From Oceanicoccus sp. (lineage in GTDB: Bacteria; Pseudomonadota; Gammaproteobacteria; Pseudomonadales; Dasaniaceae): 64,000 nt of DNA. Positions 47,153 to 56,859 of the stretch are shown here, piece after piece. Each line of letters starts with the position of its first letter. Within the stretch, counting starts at the first letter, position 1. A program made the position numbers and the translations under genes. The stretch spans positions 21,872 to 85,871 of the forward strand of contig NZ_JAQWFR010000007.1 of NCBI RefSeq assembly GCF_029238675.1. The letters are read 5' to 3'. The notes beneath the pieces are model-generated. The model ran no database searches and was not told where the DNA came from. It saw nothing but the letters and a program-made list of their open reading frames with translations.

Positions 47153-48535
47153 CTAACGTAATTGGCGAACCTTAAATTTACGGCCTTTAATCTTTCCTTT
47201 TTCAAGGCGCTTCAAAGCCTGGCCTGCCACTGCGCGATCTATAGCGACATAAGCCACGTGATCAAGCACGGTAATTTTTCCCACGGTCTTACCCTCAATG
47301 CCCGCATCACCGGTTAATGCGCCCAGGATATCACCCGGCCTTACTTTTTCTTTGCGGCCACCGCCTATGCACAGACTGACCATAGGCGGCTCGGCAACGG
47401 CATCTTTATGGGGGTCCAAAGTGTCAATGGCATCGAAATCCAACGGAAGATTTTGGTACTCAGCTATAGCTTCCACTTTGTATTTTTCAGCATCGGAAAA
47501 TAAGCTAAACGCTAAGCCCTCTTTACCTGCACGGCCGGTACGACCAATACGGTGAATATAAATTTCAGGATCACGGGGCAGATCAAAATTTATCACCGCC
47601 TCCAAATTATCAATATCCAGACCTCGTGCGGCAACATCCGTGGCAATCAACAAGGAACAACTGCGGTGTGAAAACTGTACCAGCACCTGGTCGCGGTCAC
47701 GCTGCTCTAAATCACCGTGCAAGGCCTTGGCGCTCAATCCCTGTTCGCGTAAGTACTCGCAGACGTCTTTAACCACTTTTATCGTATTACAAAAAATTAC
47801 CGCGGACCCTACCGAGTAATTCCCCAGCAATACCAACAAGCCCTCAAGTTTATTAGATTTGCTGGTAATAAATAATCGCTGCTGAATATGATTGCTGCTA
47901 TGAATAGACTCTACCGTAATCTCAATAGGATTCTGCTGGAAACTGGCACTAAGCTTTTTGATTTCTTTGGGGTAGGTTGCGGAAAACAATAGCGTCTGCC
48001 GCTGTGACGGTGTTTCCTTGATAATGGTTTCCATATCCTCATAAAAACCCATATCCAACATTCGGTCCGCTTCGTCTAACACCAGAGTGTTGACCCGTGA
48101 CAGGTTCAGCGTTTTCTTACGCAGATGATCTTTAATCCGCCCGGGCGTACCCACAATAATATGCGCACCATGCTCAAGCGAACCGATTTGCGGGCCAATA
48201 GATTGACCTCCGCACAAGACCACCACTTTAATATTTTGCCGATAGCGGGCCAGGCGGCGAATTTCTGTGGCTACCTGAGTACTAAGCTCACGGGTTGGGC
48301 AAAGCACCAAGGACTGCGCACCAAAATCCCTGGGGTTAATTTTGGTCAGCATGGCAATGGCAAAAGCGGCGGTTTTACCACTGCCGGTTTTGGCTTGGGC
48401 GATAATATCCTTGCCCTCCAAAACCAGCGGTAGGCTTTGTTGTTGAATTGGTGTCATCGCTTGATAACCCAGTTGATCAAGGTTATCGAGCTGGGCTGGC
48501 GGTAAATTCAGGGCAGAAAAACGGGTATCAGTCAC
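47153..48535 (-). CDS. dbpA: ATP-dependent RNA helicase DbpA
   Basis: 460 aa (E. coli 457). DEAD-box helicase that acts on 23S rRNA in late 50S assembly. Motifs: AKTGSGKTAAFAIAML, VLDEADRMLDMG, ATDVAARGLDIDN and HRIGRTGRAGKEG. The C-terminal DbpA RNA-binding domain (SLCIGGGRKEKVRPGDILGA) distinguishes it from other DEAD helicases. The start is GTG with a weak ribosome site. Convergent with the coiled-coil gene (7 bp gap). Confidence 0.96.
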   Translation of the reverse strand: MTDTRFSALNLPPAQLDNLDQLGYQAMTPIQQQSLPLVLEGKDIIAQAKTGSGKTAAFAIAMLTKINPRDFGAQSLVLCPTRELSTQVATEIRRLARYRQNIKVVVLCGGQSIGPQIGSLEHGAHIIVGTPGRIKDHLRKKTLNLSRVNTLVLDEADRMLDMGFYEDMETIIKETPSQRQTLLFSATYPKEIKKLSASFQQNPIEITVESIHSSNHIQQRLFITSKSNKLEGLLVLLGNYSVGSAVIFCNTIKVVKDVCEYLREQGLSAKALHGDLEQRDRDQVLVQFSHRSCSLLIATDVAARGLDIDNLEAVINFDLPRDPEIYIHRIGRTGRAGKEGLAFSLFSDAEKYKVEAIAEYQNLPLDFDAIDTLDPHKDAVAEPPMVSLCIGGGRKEKVRPGDILGALTGDAGIEGKTVGKITVLDHVAYVAIDRAVAGQALKRLEKGKIKGRKFKVRQLR

Positions 48536-48588
48536 AGGGGCTCTATCTGAAATTGTTCAAGGGGGCGAGACAATGGCACAGCCAGCCG

Positions 48589-49707
48589 TTAACAGCAAGC
48601 CTCGCTGGTGCCCGTACCCACTTGCAACCCACCCTTAGTCTCACTGGCAGCACGCAAGGTACCGGCAGGTTTCGAGAAACACCCCAGATTGATATCCTGT
48701 GCCGGTGACATGCAAACAAAATCTTTGGCATAGGGACCATCTTTAATAAGGTCAAAAGTGCGGCGCGAGACAGCAATACGCTCGCCTCTTGGATAGCGAT
48801 TACCCAAATCATCAAACACTTCACTATAGGGGCCGCGATATAATACGGCTTCACCCGCATCATATAGATTTTCTTTGCTGGGCTTTGTGGCTAACAAAGT
48901 TACTGAGCGGAATTCAATATCCTCGACCACCTGCCAGGGCTGGTCATCCCATTTGTCATAGCCTACGGCAACAAAACCGGCATCAAGAAATGCCTGTAGA
49001 AATTCTTTTTCCTCAAAGGCACCAGAGATACAACCACTCCATAGGGTTTCATCTTGTTGCAAACTTTCAGGCACATGCTCATCAGAAATAATATCGGAGA
49101 TAGCCACACGGCCACCAGGTTTAAGTACCCTAAAAATTTCACTGATCATTTGCTGGCGGTTACTTTTATCCACCAGATTTAAAACACAGTTTGAAATCAC
49201 CAAACTCACTGTATTATCTGCAACCATAGGATTAGTTTTACGTTGCTTTTTCTTCCATGAATCCAGTAAATTTAACTGTTCGGCATCGACTACCGGCTCG
49301 GCCTTTAATTTCGCTTCCAGCGATTCAACACTAAGTCCTAAATCCTGAATATAACCTTTATGAAAAGTGACTCTGTCACCACCTAACTTTTCTGCCATGG
49401 TTTGTTGATGACTGCGGGCCAATGCCAACATATCGTCAGTCATATCAACACCGATCACATGCCCCTTTTCACCCACTAACTGAGCGGCCATATAACAAAT
49501 TTTTCCACCGCCGGACCCCAAGTCCAATACCACATCCCCCTCCTGAACATAGCGGGAAGGATCACCACAGCCATAATCTCTTTCAATAATTTCCTGCGGC
49601 AACATTTTTAATAGCGAGGTATCGTAATCAACGGGGCAACAAAGTGCTTCCTGGCGTTCATTGGCGCCTTCGGCATAACGCTCACTGACACTGGCTTCAA
49701 CGGACAT
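48589..49707 (-). CDS. ArsM-like class I SAM methyltransferase with C-terminal extension
   Basis: 372 aa. SAM motif I LDLGSGGGK (61-69) and KPGGRVAISDI near 197-207. The pattern of cysteines matches arsenite methyltransferases: YGCG with C47, C71, SNCVLNL with C174, and SGCISGAF with C226. ArsM uses such thiols to bind As(III) and methylate it. A further ~90 residues (285-372) hold more cysteines and an ACC end; such extensions are not part of classical ArsM. No arsR/arsC nearby. GAGGAAAA precedes the ATG. Arsenic is the inferred substrate; another metalloid or thiol substrate is possible. Confidence 0.82.
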   Translation of the reverse strand: MSVEASVSERYAEGANERQEALCCPVDYDTSLLKMLPQEIIERDYGCGDPSRYVQEGDVVLDLGSGGGKICYMAAQLVGEKGHVIGVDMTDDMLALARSHQQTMAEKLGGDRVTFHKGYIQDLGLSVESLEAKLKAEPVVDAEQLNLLDSWKKKQRKTNPMVADNTVSLVISNCVLNLVDKSNRQQMISEIFRVLKPGGRVAISDIISDEHVPESLQQDETLWSGCISGAFEEKEFLQAFLDAGFVAVGYDKWDDQPWQVVEDIEFRSVTLLATKPSKENLYDAGEAVLYRGPYSEVFDDLGNRYPRGERIAVSRRTFDLIKDGPYAKDFVCMSPAQDINLGCFSKPAGTLRAASETKGGLQVGTGTSEACC

Positions 49708-49727
49708 AGTTTTTCCTCATAATTGGT

Positions 49728-49829
49728 GTCGTTCCCGCGAAGGCGGGAATCCAGACTGCATGTTCATGCTGTTATTTCCGCTAAGGCGGAAATCTACAGT
49801 GCTGGGTCCCCGCCTTCGCGGGAACGACG
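49728..49829. repeat. ~100-bp palindromic repeat with compensatory arm changes
   Basis: Both arms carry GTCGTTCC/GGAACGAC instead of GTCATTCC/GGAATGAC: the same A-to-G change on one side and T-to-C on the other, so pairing is kept. Inner hairpin TTTCCGC-TAAG-GCGGAAA is intact. Located between the ArsM-like gene and the VTT-reductase fusion. Confidence 0.85.
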
Positions 49830-49857
49830 TTGTAGTACAGAAATGACGGTGTTTATT

Positions 49858-51999
49858 TCATCGACGCCATGTATGGAATTTTTCCACCCACCGCAATAAA
49901 CCTTCAGGTTTATGGGCTTTTTTCCATTCACCGGCAGCGTATTTATTCGCTTCACTTAAGGTGGGATAGATATGAATCGTTCCCATAATTTTATTTAATC
50001 CCAACCCATGGCGCATAGCTAAAATATATTCTGCAATTAACTCACTGGCATGGTAGCCAACGATGGTGACGCCAAGGATCTTATCTTTACCCGGTACGGT
50101 CAACACTTTTACAAAACCATGGGCTTCACTATCGGCAATCGCCCGATCCAGATCATCAATACCGTACTTAGTCACTTCATAAGCAATTTCTTTTGCCTTG
50201 GCTTCTTTTTCGCTTAGCCCCACTCTTGCCACTTCAGGGTCAGAAAAAGTAACCCAGGGGATGACTGAATAATCGACTTTGAATTTTTTAAAGCTGCCAA
50301 ACAAAGCATTAACAGCCGCATACCAAGCCTGGTGCGAGGCAACATGGGTAAATTGGTAAGGACCTGCAACATCGCCACAGGCATAGATAGTTGGACAGCG
50401 GGTTCTCAAATGCTGATCAACGGCCACTGTACCATTGTCATTGCAGGCAACACCTACACTCTCAAGGCCAATATGCTCAGTATTGGCCTGGCGGCCAATG
50501 GCCAATAAAACCTGGTCGCAGTCAATACGGATCTCATCGCTGCTATTAATCGAGACCACCACGGTTTTACATTCATCGCCCTGCTGCAGCTCCACAATGG
50601 CACTTTGCTCTAACACTCTTATACCATCTTGCTGAAACTGCCTAATCACCTGTTCCGCCACATCGGCATCTTCTTTGGGTATTAACTGGCTGCGTACCAC
50701 CATGGTGACTTCACTGCCTAAGCGCACCAAGGCCTGGGCCAGCTCACAACCAATGGGACCACCGCCAACCACCACCAAGCGTTTAGGCAGCTCACGAATA
50801 TTCCAAATGGTATCTGAGGTTAAATAATCACAGCTTTCAATACCGGGAATATCTGGCACTGCTGGCCGGCCGCCGGTTGCCACCACAATATTACGGGCAC
50901 TGAGTGTTTCACCATTAACCTCCACTTCCCAGGGAGAAACAATCTTCGCCTCACCCTGCACACAGTGAACACCTAATTCGGTATAGCGCTCAACCGAGTC
51001 ATGGGGTTCGATTGTCGCAATAATTTTTTCTACTCGGGCCATCACCGCGGGAAAGTCCACTTCACCGGATACATTTTTCAAACCGTAATCCGTGGCGCGC
51101 TGCAGGTAATGATTGATTCGACTGGAACGAATAATGGCTTTACTGGGCACACAGCCGGTATTTAAACAATCACCCCCCATCTTATGTTTTTCAATCAGGG
51201 TAACTTTGGCTTTAACCGTAGCCGCAATATAGGAAGACACCAAACCACCGGCACCCGCACCAATAACTAACAGGTTGTTATCAAATTGCCGGGGCTTTTT
51301 AAAACCGGCCTTTTTGTAGTCAGACCAAATTTTTCGCCGTTTCACCACAGCAACAATCAGCTTGGCAATCCATGGAAATAAACCCAACAGCACAAATGAA
51401 CCCAGCAAAGCCGGCGATAAAATGCCGCTTAAGCTATCCAGCTGCGCCAACTGCGTACCGGCGTTTACATAGACTGCAGTGCCAGCCAACATCCCTATCT
51501 GGCTCACCCAATAAAACGGCCAAAGCCTAATAGGGGTTAATGCCATTGCCAGGTTGATTACAAAGAAAGGAAACACCGGCACCAGGCGCAAGGTAAAGAG
51601 ATAAAACTCTCCCTCTTTTTCTACCCCCTGGTTAATCGCCGTAAGATGACTGGCAAAACGCTGCTGCACCCAATCACGCAACAGGCCGCGAGCAATCAAA
51701 AACGCCAGACTGGCGCCAATGGTTGAAGCAAACGACACAATCAGCAAGCCCCAGCCCAAACCAAATAATGCGCCACCTACCAGAGTCATAACCGCAGCAC
51801 CCGGTAGAGAAAAGGCCGTCACCGCTACATAAATAACAAAATAAACCAGCGCCACAAACAGGGGGTGGGCCTGCTGGTATTCGCTAATGGCCTGTTTCTG
51901 GCTATTAAAAAAATCCAGACTGAGATACTGGCCAGCATCAAAATAGAAAAAGCCGCCAATAGCCAACAATACGATAATCAATAGGATGTTTCGTTGCAT
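49858..51999 (-). CDS. VTT-domain/flavin disulfide reductase fusion
   Basis: 713 aa. Residues ~1-220 are a TVP38/TMEM64 (VTT/DedA-type) membrane domain with about five to six TM helices (TAFSLPGAAVMTLVGGALFG and LRLVPVFPFFVINLAMAL). Residues ~240-713 are a pyridine nucleotide-disulfide oxidoreductase: FAD site VIGAGAGGLVSS, redox pair C278/C283 in GGDCLNTGCVPSK, NAD site VVVGGGPIGCELAQ, C-terminal IHIYPTLSE. It resembles the mercuric reductase/LPD class but lacks the vicinal C-terminal cysteines and N-terminal HMA domain of MerA. The two halves are joined in one ORF with no frameshift. Natural substrate unknown; neighbour to the ArsM-like gene. Confidence 0.9.
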   Translation of the reverse strand: MQRNILLIIVLLAIGGFFYFDAGQYLSLDFFNSQKQAISEYQQAHPLFVALVYFVIYVAVTAFSLPGAAVMTLVGGALFGLGWGLLIVSFASTIGASLAFLIARGLLRDWVQQRFASHLTAINQGVEKEGEFYLFTLRLVPVFPFFVINLAMALTPIRLWPFYWVSQIGMLAGTAVYVNAGTQLAQLDSLSGILSPALLGSFVLLGLFPWIAKLIVAVVKRRKIWSDYKKAGFKKPRQFDNNLLVIGAGAGGLVSSYIAATVKAKVTLIEKHKMGGDCLNTGCVPSKAIIRSSRINHYLQRATDYGLKNVSGEVDFPAVMARVEKIIATIEPHDSVERYTELGVHCVQGEAKIVSPWEVEVNGETLSARNIVVATGGRPAVPDIPGIESCDYLTSDTIWNIRELPKRLVVVGGGPIGCELAQALVRLGSEVTMVVRSQLIPKEDADVAEQVIRQFQQDGIRVLEQSAIVELQQGDECKTVVVSINSSDEIRIDCDQVLLAIGRQANTEHIGLESVGVACNDNGTVAVDQHLRTRCPTIYACGDVAGPYQFTHVASHQAWYAAVNALFGSFKKFKVDYSVIPWVTFSDPEVARVGLSEKEAKAKEIAYEVTKYGIDDLDRAIADSEAHGFVKVLTVPGKDKILGVTIVGYHASELIAEYILAMRHGLGLNKIMGTIHIYPTLSEANKYAAGEWKKAHKPEGLLRWVEKFHTWRR

Positions 52000-52336
52000 A
52001 GATTTTCTGCGCCTGAATAAGCAATGGCGAGTGGACTCAATACCACCCGTTAGGTTCCCTGTTACGGATTTATACTACCCTCAAACAGTACTACTTGTTA
52101 GATCAGGGATAAGCTAAGCACCAAATGGTCTAGCATCTCCACCTTGAATTCACCTTTTACGCCCCTATTATGGTCAGCATTAGCAGTTCAAGCCTTGTCT
52201 GTTAAGCACGCAATGGTATTATACCGCACCCGATACAACAGACGACACGGTGTTGTATTAATGTTGTTACTAATAAGAATGCTCAGTGTAGCGAATATCA
52301 CAGGCCCCCGAGCCTCATAGTTTTGGAGAAAAAATC
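52000..52336 (+). other. 337-bp gene-free gap upstream of trxA
   Basis: Contains TTGTCT (52195-52200) and TATTAT (52217-52222), 16 bp apart: a plausible trxA promoter about 115 bp before the ATG. The rest shows no gene or clear repeat. Confidence 0.45.
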
Positions 52337-52663
52337 ATGAGCGACAGTATCGTTCACGTCACAGACGCAAGTTTTGAAGCCGATGTATTAGGTGCCGATG
52401 TACCGGTATTAGTAGACTTTTGGGCCGAATGGTGTGGCCCTTGTAAGATGATTGCACCCGTTATTGCCGAAATTGCCGCACAATATGAAGGCAAGCTTAA
52501 GGTCTGCAAAATGGACGTTGATGCCAATACTGAAACAGCTCCCAAGTTCGGTATTCGGGGTATTCCAACGTTAATGATCTTCAAAAATGGCAATGCTGAA
52601 GCCACTAAAGTCGGTGCTCTATCCAAGACTCAGCTCAGTGAATTTATCGAAGGCGCCCTATAA
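52337..52663 (+). CDS. trxA: Thioredoxin 1
   Basis: 108 aa, normal size. General cytosolic protein disulfide reductant. Active-site WCGPC with C33 and C36, the cis-Pro loop GIPTLMIF, and the [10 protein letters not shown] stretch. RBS TTGGAGAA before the ATG. Ahead of rho, as in E. coli and Pseudomonas. Confidence 0.97.
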   Translation: MSDSIVHVTDASFEADVLGADVPVLVDFWAEWCGPCKMIAPVIAEIAAQYEGKLKVCKMDVDANTETAPKFGIRGIPTLMIFKNGNAEATKVGALSKTQLSEFIEGAL

Positions 52664-52714
52664 GCGTCTATATCCGGCCCTGATAGCAAAAAAGTGCTAT
52701 TCAGGGCTGGACGC
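52664..52714 (+). promoter_or_regulatory. Structured element between trxA and rho
   Basis: GCCCTGATAGCA and TGCTATTCAGGGC (52678-52707 region) form a long stem with an A-rich AAAAAAG loop, flanked by outer GCGTC (52664-52668)/GACGC. No U-tract follows, so it is not a simple intrinsic terminator. It could be a 3' end processing hairpin of trxA or part of the rho leader, which is autoregulated in E. coli. Confidence 0.4.
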
Positions 52715-52881
52715 GTTGTCTTTTCAGTGTTAGATTCACTCCCGACTGCACGTTCTGCGTCACCCCAGTACCCTATTTCCTTAATTTAACTACCTAAAAC
52801 TATCCCTTAAATACCCGAAAATCTACACGCGTCCGCGTACTCCATTGTAGTTTTCGTAACTTGAAAAATTCCAATAATCTT

Positions 52882-54141
52882 ATGAATCTAACTGACTTAA
52901 AAACCAAGCCAACCCAAGAATTGCTCGATATCGCCAAAGAAATTGGCCTCGACAATATCGCCCGCCAGCGTAAACAGGACATTATTTTCTCGATCCTGAA
53001 GCGGCACGCCAAAAGTGGCGAAGATATCTCCGGTGATGGCGTATTAGAGATTCTGCAGGACGGTTTTGGTTTCCTTAGAAGTGCCGACTGCTCTTATTTA
53101 GCCGGCCCAGACGATATTTACGTCTCACCCAGCCAAATTCGCCGCTTTAACCTGCGTACCGGTGATACGATTTCCGGCAAAATTCGGCCCCCTAAAGACG
53201 GCGAGCGCTATTTTGCCCTACTGAAAGTCAGTGAAGTTAATTACACCCAGCCCGAACAATCCAAGAATAAAGTCCTGTTTGAAAACCTTACCCCCCTATT
53301 TCCCGATGAGCGCTGTGTGCTGGAAGTGGGTAATGGTTCCACAGAAGATTTAACCGGTCGTATCATCGACCTGACCTCTCCCATTGGTAAAGGTGCACGG
53401 GGCTTGATCGTAGCGCCGCCAAAAGCCGGTAAGACATTAATGTTGCAGCATATTGCCCAAAGCATGGTGCGCAACAACCCCGAGTGCTACATGATCGTAC
53501 TACTGATTGATGAGCGCCCGGAGGAAGTCACCGAAATGCAGCGCTCGGTACGCGCTGAAGTGGTGGCATCAACCTTTGATGAGCCGCCAGCCCGTCACGT
53601 CCAGGTGGCCGAAATGGTTATCGAAAAAGCCAAGCGCCTGGTTGAGCACAAGAAAGATGTTGTTATCCTGTTAGATTCGATTACCCGTTTAGCCCGCGCC
53701 TACAACACGATCATTCCTTCATCCGGTAAAGTACTAACCGGTGGTGTAGACGCCCACGCCCTTGAGCGCCCCAAGCGCTTCTTTGGTGCTGCCCGTAATG
53801 TTGAGGAAGGCGGTAGCTTAACCATTATTGCTACGGCACTGATTGATACCGGTTCAAAAATGGACGAGGTTATCTACGAAGAATTTAAAGGCACCGGCAA
53901 TATGGAATTACACCTTGACCGCAAGGTAGCTGAAAAACGGGTTTACCCCGCTATCAATATTCGCCGCTCCGGTACTCGCCGCGAAGAGCGCCTGACGGAC
54001 GAGGAAGAGTTGCAGAGAATGTGGATACTGCGCAAATTATTACACGGTATGGAAGACACCCCGGCCATCGAGTTTTTGTTGGATAAACTGAAAGACACCA
54101 AAACCAACGACGAATTCTTTTTGTCGATGAAGAGAAAATAA
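52882..54141 (+). CDS. rho: Transcription termination factor Rho
   Basis: 419 aa, exactly the E. coli length. RNA-dependent ATPase hexamer. [10 protein letters not shown], cold-shock RNA domain ([19 protein letters not shown]), Walker A APPKAGKT, Walker [11 protein letters not shown] and the Q-loop/R-loop [12 protein letters not shown]. The frame opens 7 codons earlier at a TTG, but ATG 52882 matches all relatives. No separate rhoL peptide was identified. Confidence 0.98.
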   Translation: MNLTDLKTKPTQELLDIAKEIGLDNIARQRKQDIIFSILKRHAKSGEDISGDGVLEILQDGFGFLRSADCSYLAGPDDIYVSPSQIRRFNLRTGDTISGKIRPPKDGERYFALLKVSEVNYTQPEQSKNKVLFENLTPLFPDERCVLEVGNGSTEDLTGRIIDLTSPIGKGARGLIVAPPKAGKTLMLQHIAQSMVRNNPECYMIVLLIDERPEEVTEMQRSVRAEVVASTFDEPPARHVQVAEMVIEKAKRLVEHKKDVVILLDSITRLARAYNTIIPSSGKVLTGGVDAHALERPKRFFGAARNVEEGGSLTIIATALIDTGSKMDEVIYEEFKGTGNMELHLDRKVAEKRVYPAINIRRSGTRREERLTDEEELQRMWILRKLLHGMEDTPAIEFLLDKLKDTKTNDEFFLSMKRK

Positions 54142-54186
54142 TGCTTGGGGCGCGTTTTACTAACTCGCCCCAACGTATTTATTCCC

Positions 54187-55653
54187 ATGAAATATAAAGA
54201 CCTCCGTGACTTTATAGACTTTCTCGAACAACGCGGCGAATTGGTGCGCGTTACCGAGCCCGTCAACCCCAAACTGGAAATGACTGAAATTTGCGACCGT
54301 GTTTTACGCAGCGGCGGCCCAGCCATTTTATTTGAAAACCCCATAGGCTTTTCCACCCCCGTCCTGACCAATTTATTTGGCACCGAAAAACGGGTAGCAC
54401 TGGGTATGGGGCAAGACGAAATCCTTAAGTTGCGGGAAGTTGGTGAACTGCTGGCCTATCTGCGCCAACCCGACCCACCCAAAGGTTTAAAAGATGCCTG
54501 GGACAAAGCGCCGATTTTAAAAAAGGTGCTAAAGATGGCACCCAAAATCATCAGCAAGCCCGACTGCCAAAAAAATATTATCAGCGGCGACGATGTCGAC
54601 CTTTATCAATTACCGATCCAGACATGCTGGCCCGATGATGCCGGCCCGTTAATTACCTGGCCTTTGGTGGTAACGCGCGGACCGAATAAAGAACGGCAGA
54701 ACCTCGGTATTTACCGGATGCAGTTAATCGCTAAAAATAAATTAATTATGCGCTGGTTATCCCACCGTGGTGGCGCTTTGGACTTTCAGGAATTCCAACA
54801 ACGAAATCCTGGCAAGCCCTACCCGGTTTCCGTGGCTTTAGGTGCAGACCCCGCCACTATTTTAGGGGCAGTGACACCTGTTCCTGATAACTTAAGCGAG
54901 TATGCCTTTGCCGGTTTATTGCGCGATAGCAAAACCGAATTGGCGAAATCCTTAAGTAATGATTTAAATATTCCCGCCAGCTCAGAATATATTTTAGAAG
55001 GTTATATTGCCCCGGGTGAAATGGCTGACGAAGGCCCTTTCGGTGATCATACCGGCTATTACAATGAAGTCGATCAATTCCCGGTAATGACCGTGACCCA
55101 TATCACTCACCGTGACAATCCAATCTACCATAGCACCTATACCGGAAGACCACCGGATGAACCGGCTATTTTAGGCTTGGCATTGAACGAAGTTTTTGTG
55201 CCGATTTTGCAAAAACAGTTTCCGGAAATCAGTGACTTTTATTTACCACCTGAAGGCTGCTCTTATCGCATCGCCGTTGTCACCATGAAAAAACAATACG
55301 CCGGCCACGCCAAGCGCGTGATGATGGGGGTATGGTCTTTTCTGCGACAGTTTATGTACACCAAATTTATTATTGTCACCGACGATGATATTAATGCGCG
55401 GGATTGGAAAGATGTCATTTGGGCCATGACCACCCGCATGGACCCACGCCGCGATTGCGTATTTATTGATAACTCCCCGATTGATTATTTGGATTTTGCC
55501 TCACCTGTTTCAGGCCTGGGCTCTAAGGTCGGCTTTGACGCCACTAATAAGATGGAGGGAGAAACCACCCGCGAATGGGGCTTGCCCATCACCATGGACG
55601 AAGCCACCCAGCAACGGGTTGATGAACTATGGTCCTCGCTGGGCCTGGATTAA
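54187..55653 (+). CDS. ubiD: 4-hydroxy-3-polyprenylbenzoate decarboxylase UbiD
   Basis: 488 aa (E. coli 497). Prenylated-FMN decarboxylase of ubiquinone synthesis. Motifs: [20 protein letters not shown] at the start, [30 protein letters not shown] and EDP-type [18 protein letters not shown] 54187 chosen by homology; the longer frame begins at 54145. Rho to ubiD in 45 bp, as in Pseudomonas. The pFMN maker ubiX is not in the window. Confidence 0.96.
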   Translation: MKYKDLRDFIDFLEQRGELVRVTEPVNPKLEMTEICDRVLRSGGPAILFENPIGFSTPVLTNLFGTEKRVALGMGQDEILKLREVGELLAYLRQPDPPKGLKDAWDKAPILKKVLKMAPKIISKPDCQKNIISGDDVDLYQLPIQTCWPDDAGPLITWPLVVTRGPNKERQNLGIYRMQLIAKNKLIMRWLSHRGGALDFQEFQQRNPGKPYPVSVALGADPATILGAVTPVPDNLSEYAFAGLLRDSKTELAKSLSNDLNIPASSEYILEGYIAPGEMADEGPFGDHTGYYNEVDQFPVMTVTHITHRDNPIYHSTYTGRPPDEPAILGLALNEVFVPILQKQFPEISDFYLPPEGCSYRIAVVTMKKQYAGHAKRVMMGVWSFLRQFMYTKFIIVTDDDINARDWKDVIWAMTTRMDPRRDCVFIDNSPIDYLDFASPVSGLGSKVGFDATNKMEGETTREWGLPITMDEATQQRVDELWSSLGLD

Positions 55654-55665
55654 CGGTCACTGTCC

Positions 55666-56799
55666 GTGCTCGAACTACCACCGCTTAGCTTATATATCCA
55701 TATCCCCTGGTGCATTCGAAAATGCCCCTATTGTGATTTTAATTCTCACACCACTGAAACACTGCCCGAACAAGACTACACCAAAGCGCTAATAGAAGAT
55801 CTCGAACAAGAACTACCCCTGGTACAAAACCGCTCACTACATTCCATTTTTATTGGTGGCGGCACACCGAGTTTGTTTTCCGCCGCAGCTATTGCCGAAA
55901 TACTTAACGCAGTAGAAAAACGCATCCCCTTTTCAACAGATATTGAAATTACGCTGGAGGCAAACCCCGGTACGGTAGAGCAAGAAAAATTTTCAGGCTA
56001 TGCCGCCGCAGGGGTGAACCGTTTATCCATTGGCGTACAAAGTTTTAATGCTCAACACCTGCAAAGCCTTGGCAGAATCCATAGCAATACTGAAGCCATC
56101 AAAGCAGCAGCGACCGCAAAAAGTGCCGGTATCACTAATTTTAATATCGACTTAATGCATGGCCTGCCTCAACAAAGCCAGCAGCAAGCACTGGATGATA
56201 TTCAGCAGGCTATCGACTTAGCGCCTGCCCATATTTCCTGGTATCAATTAACCATTGAGCCCAATACCGCTTTTTATAACGCACCGCCCACCCTACCCCC
56301 AGATGATAGTCTTGCCGATATCCAGGCTGCCGGTGAGCAACACTTGCAACAACACCGTTACCAGCAGTATGAAATTTCAGCCTATAGCCAGCCAGGCAAA
56401 CAATCACAGCACAATATTAACTACTGGTCTTTTGGTGATTATATTGGCATTGGTGCAGGTGCCCATGGCAAGCAAAGTGACATTGCCAATCAACAGATCT
56501 TACGCCGCTGGAAAACCAGGGCACCTAACGATTTTCTCAATCCGAAAAAACATTTTAAGGCAGGGGAAAGACTATTAGCGGCCGATGAAATTCCGCTGGA
56601 GTTTATGATGAATAGCCTGAGACTTAACCAGGGCTTTCAAACTCAATTGTTTGAACAAAGGACAGGAATAGCACTGGCCACCCTGAATCAAAAGCTGGCA
56701 TCATTGATAAAACGCGGCCTGTTACAACAGGCCGGTGACCGCACCTACCCAACAGCAACAGGCAGACGCTTTTTAAATAGCCTGCTGGAAGAATTTTAA
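55666..56799 (+). CDS. hemW: Radical SAM heme chaperone HemW
   Basis: 377 aa. HemW binds heme and delivers it to respiratory enzymes; it resembles HemN but has no coproporphyrinogen oxidase activity. Cluster motif CIRKCPYCDF (CxxxCxxC), no fourth N-terminal Cys as in HemN; FIGGGTPSLF, GVNRLSIGVQSFN, and the C-terminal HemW domain. Start GTG, 12 bp after ubiD; no clear Shine-Dalgarno. Confidence 0.92.
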   Translation: MLELPPLSLYIHIPWCIRKCPYCDFNSHTTETLPEQDYTKALIEDLEQELPLVQNRSLHSIFIGGGTPSLFSAAAIAEILNAVEKRIPFSTDIEITLEANPGTVEQEKFSGYAAAGVNRLSIGVQSFNAQHLQSLGRIHSNTEAIKAAATAKSAGITNFNIDLMHGLPQQSQQQALDDIQQAIDLAPAHISWYQLTIEPNTAFYNAPPTLPPDDSLADIQAAGEQHLQQHRYQQYEISAYSQPGKQSQHNINYWSFGDYIGIGAGAHGKQSDIANQQILRRWKTRAPNDFLNPKKHFKAGERLLAADEIPLEFMMNSLRLNQGFQTQLFEQRTGIALATLNQKLASLIKRGLLQQAGDRTYPTATGRRFLNSLLEEF

Positions 56800-56815
56800 A
56801 TTCATAAATAGCAGG

Positions 56816-56842
56816 CAAAAAAATAGCCGCTAAGCGGCTATT
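56816..56842 (-). terminator. Intrinsic terminator for the PEP-CTERM gene
   Basis: 9-bp stem AATAGCCGC-TAA-GCGGCTATT (56822-56842), followed on the minus strand by a run of T (the A-run at 56816-56823). It may also end hemW transcripts partially. Confidence 0.8.
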
Positions 56843-56859
56843 CTAAACAGACTAAATTC

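Noticed and set aside
49858..51999. Mercuric reductase (merA)
   Set aside because: No HMA domain, no C-terminal vicinal cysteines, and no merR/merT/merP around; the reductase belongs to the wider LPD/MerA class only.
52861..52881. Upstream-extended Rho start (TTG at 52861)
   Set aside because: ATG 52882 gives the exact conserved N-terminus and length of 419 aa.
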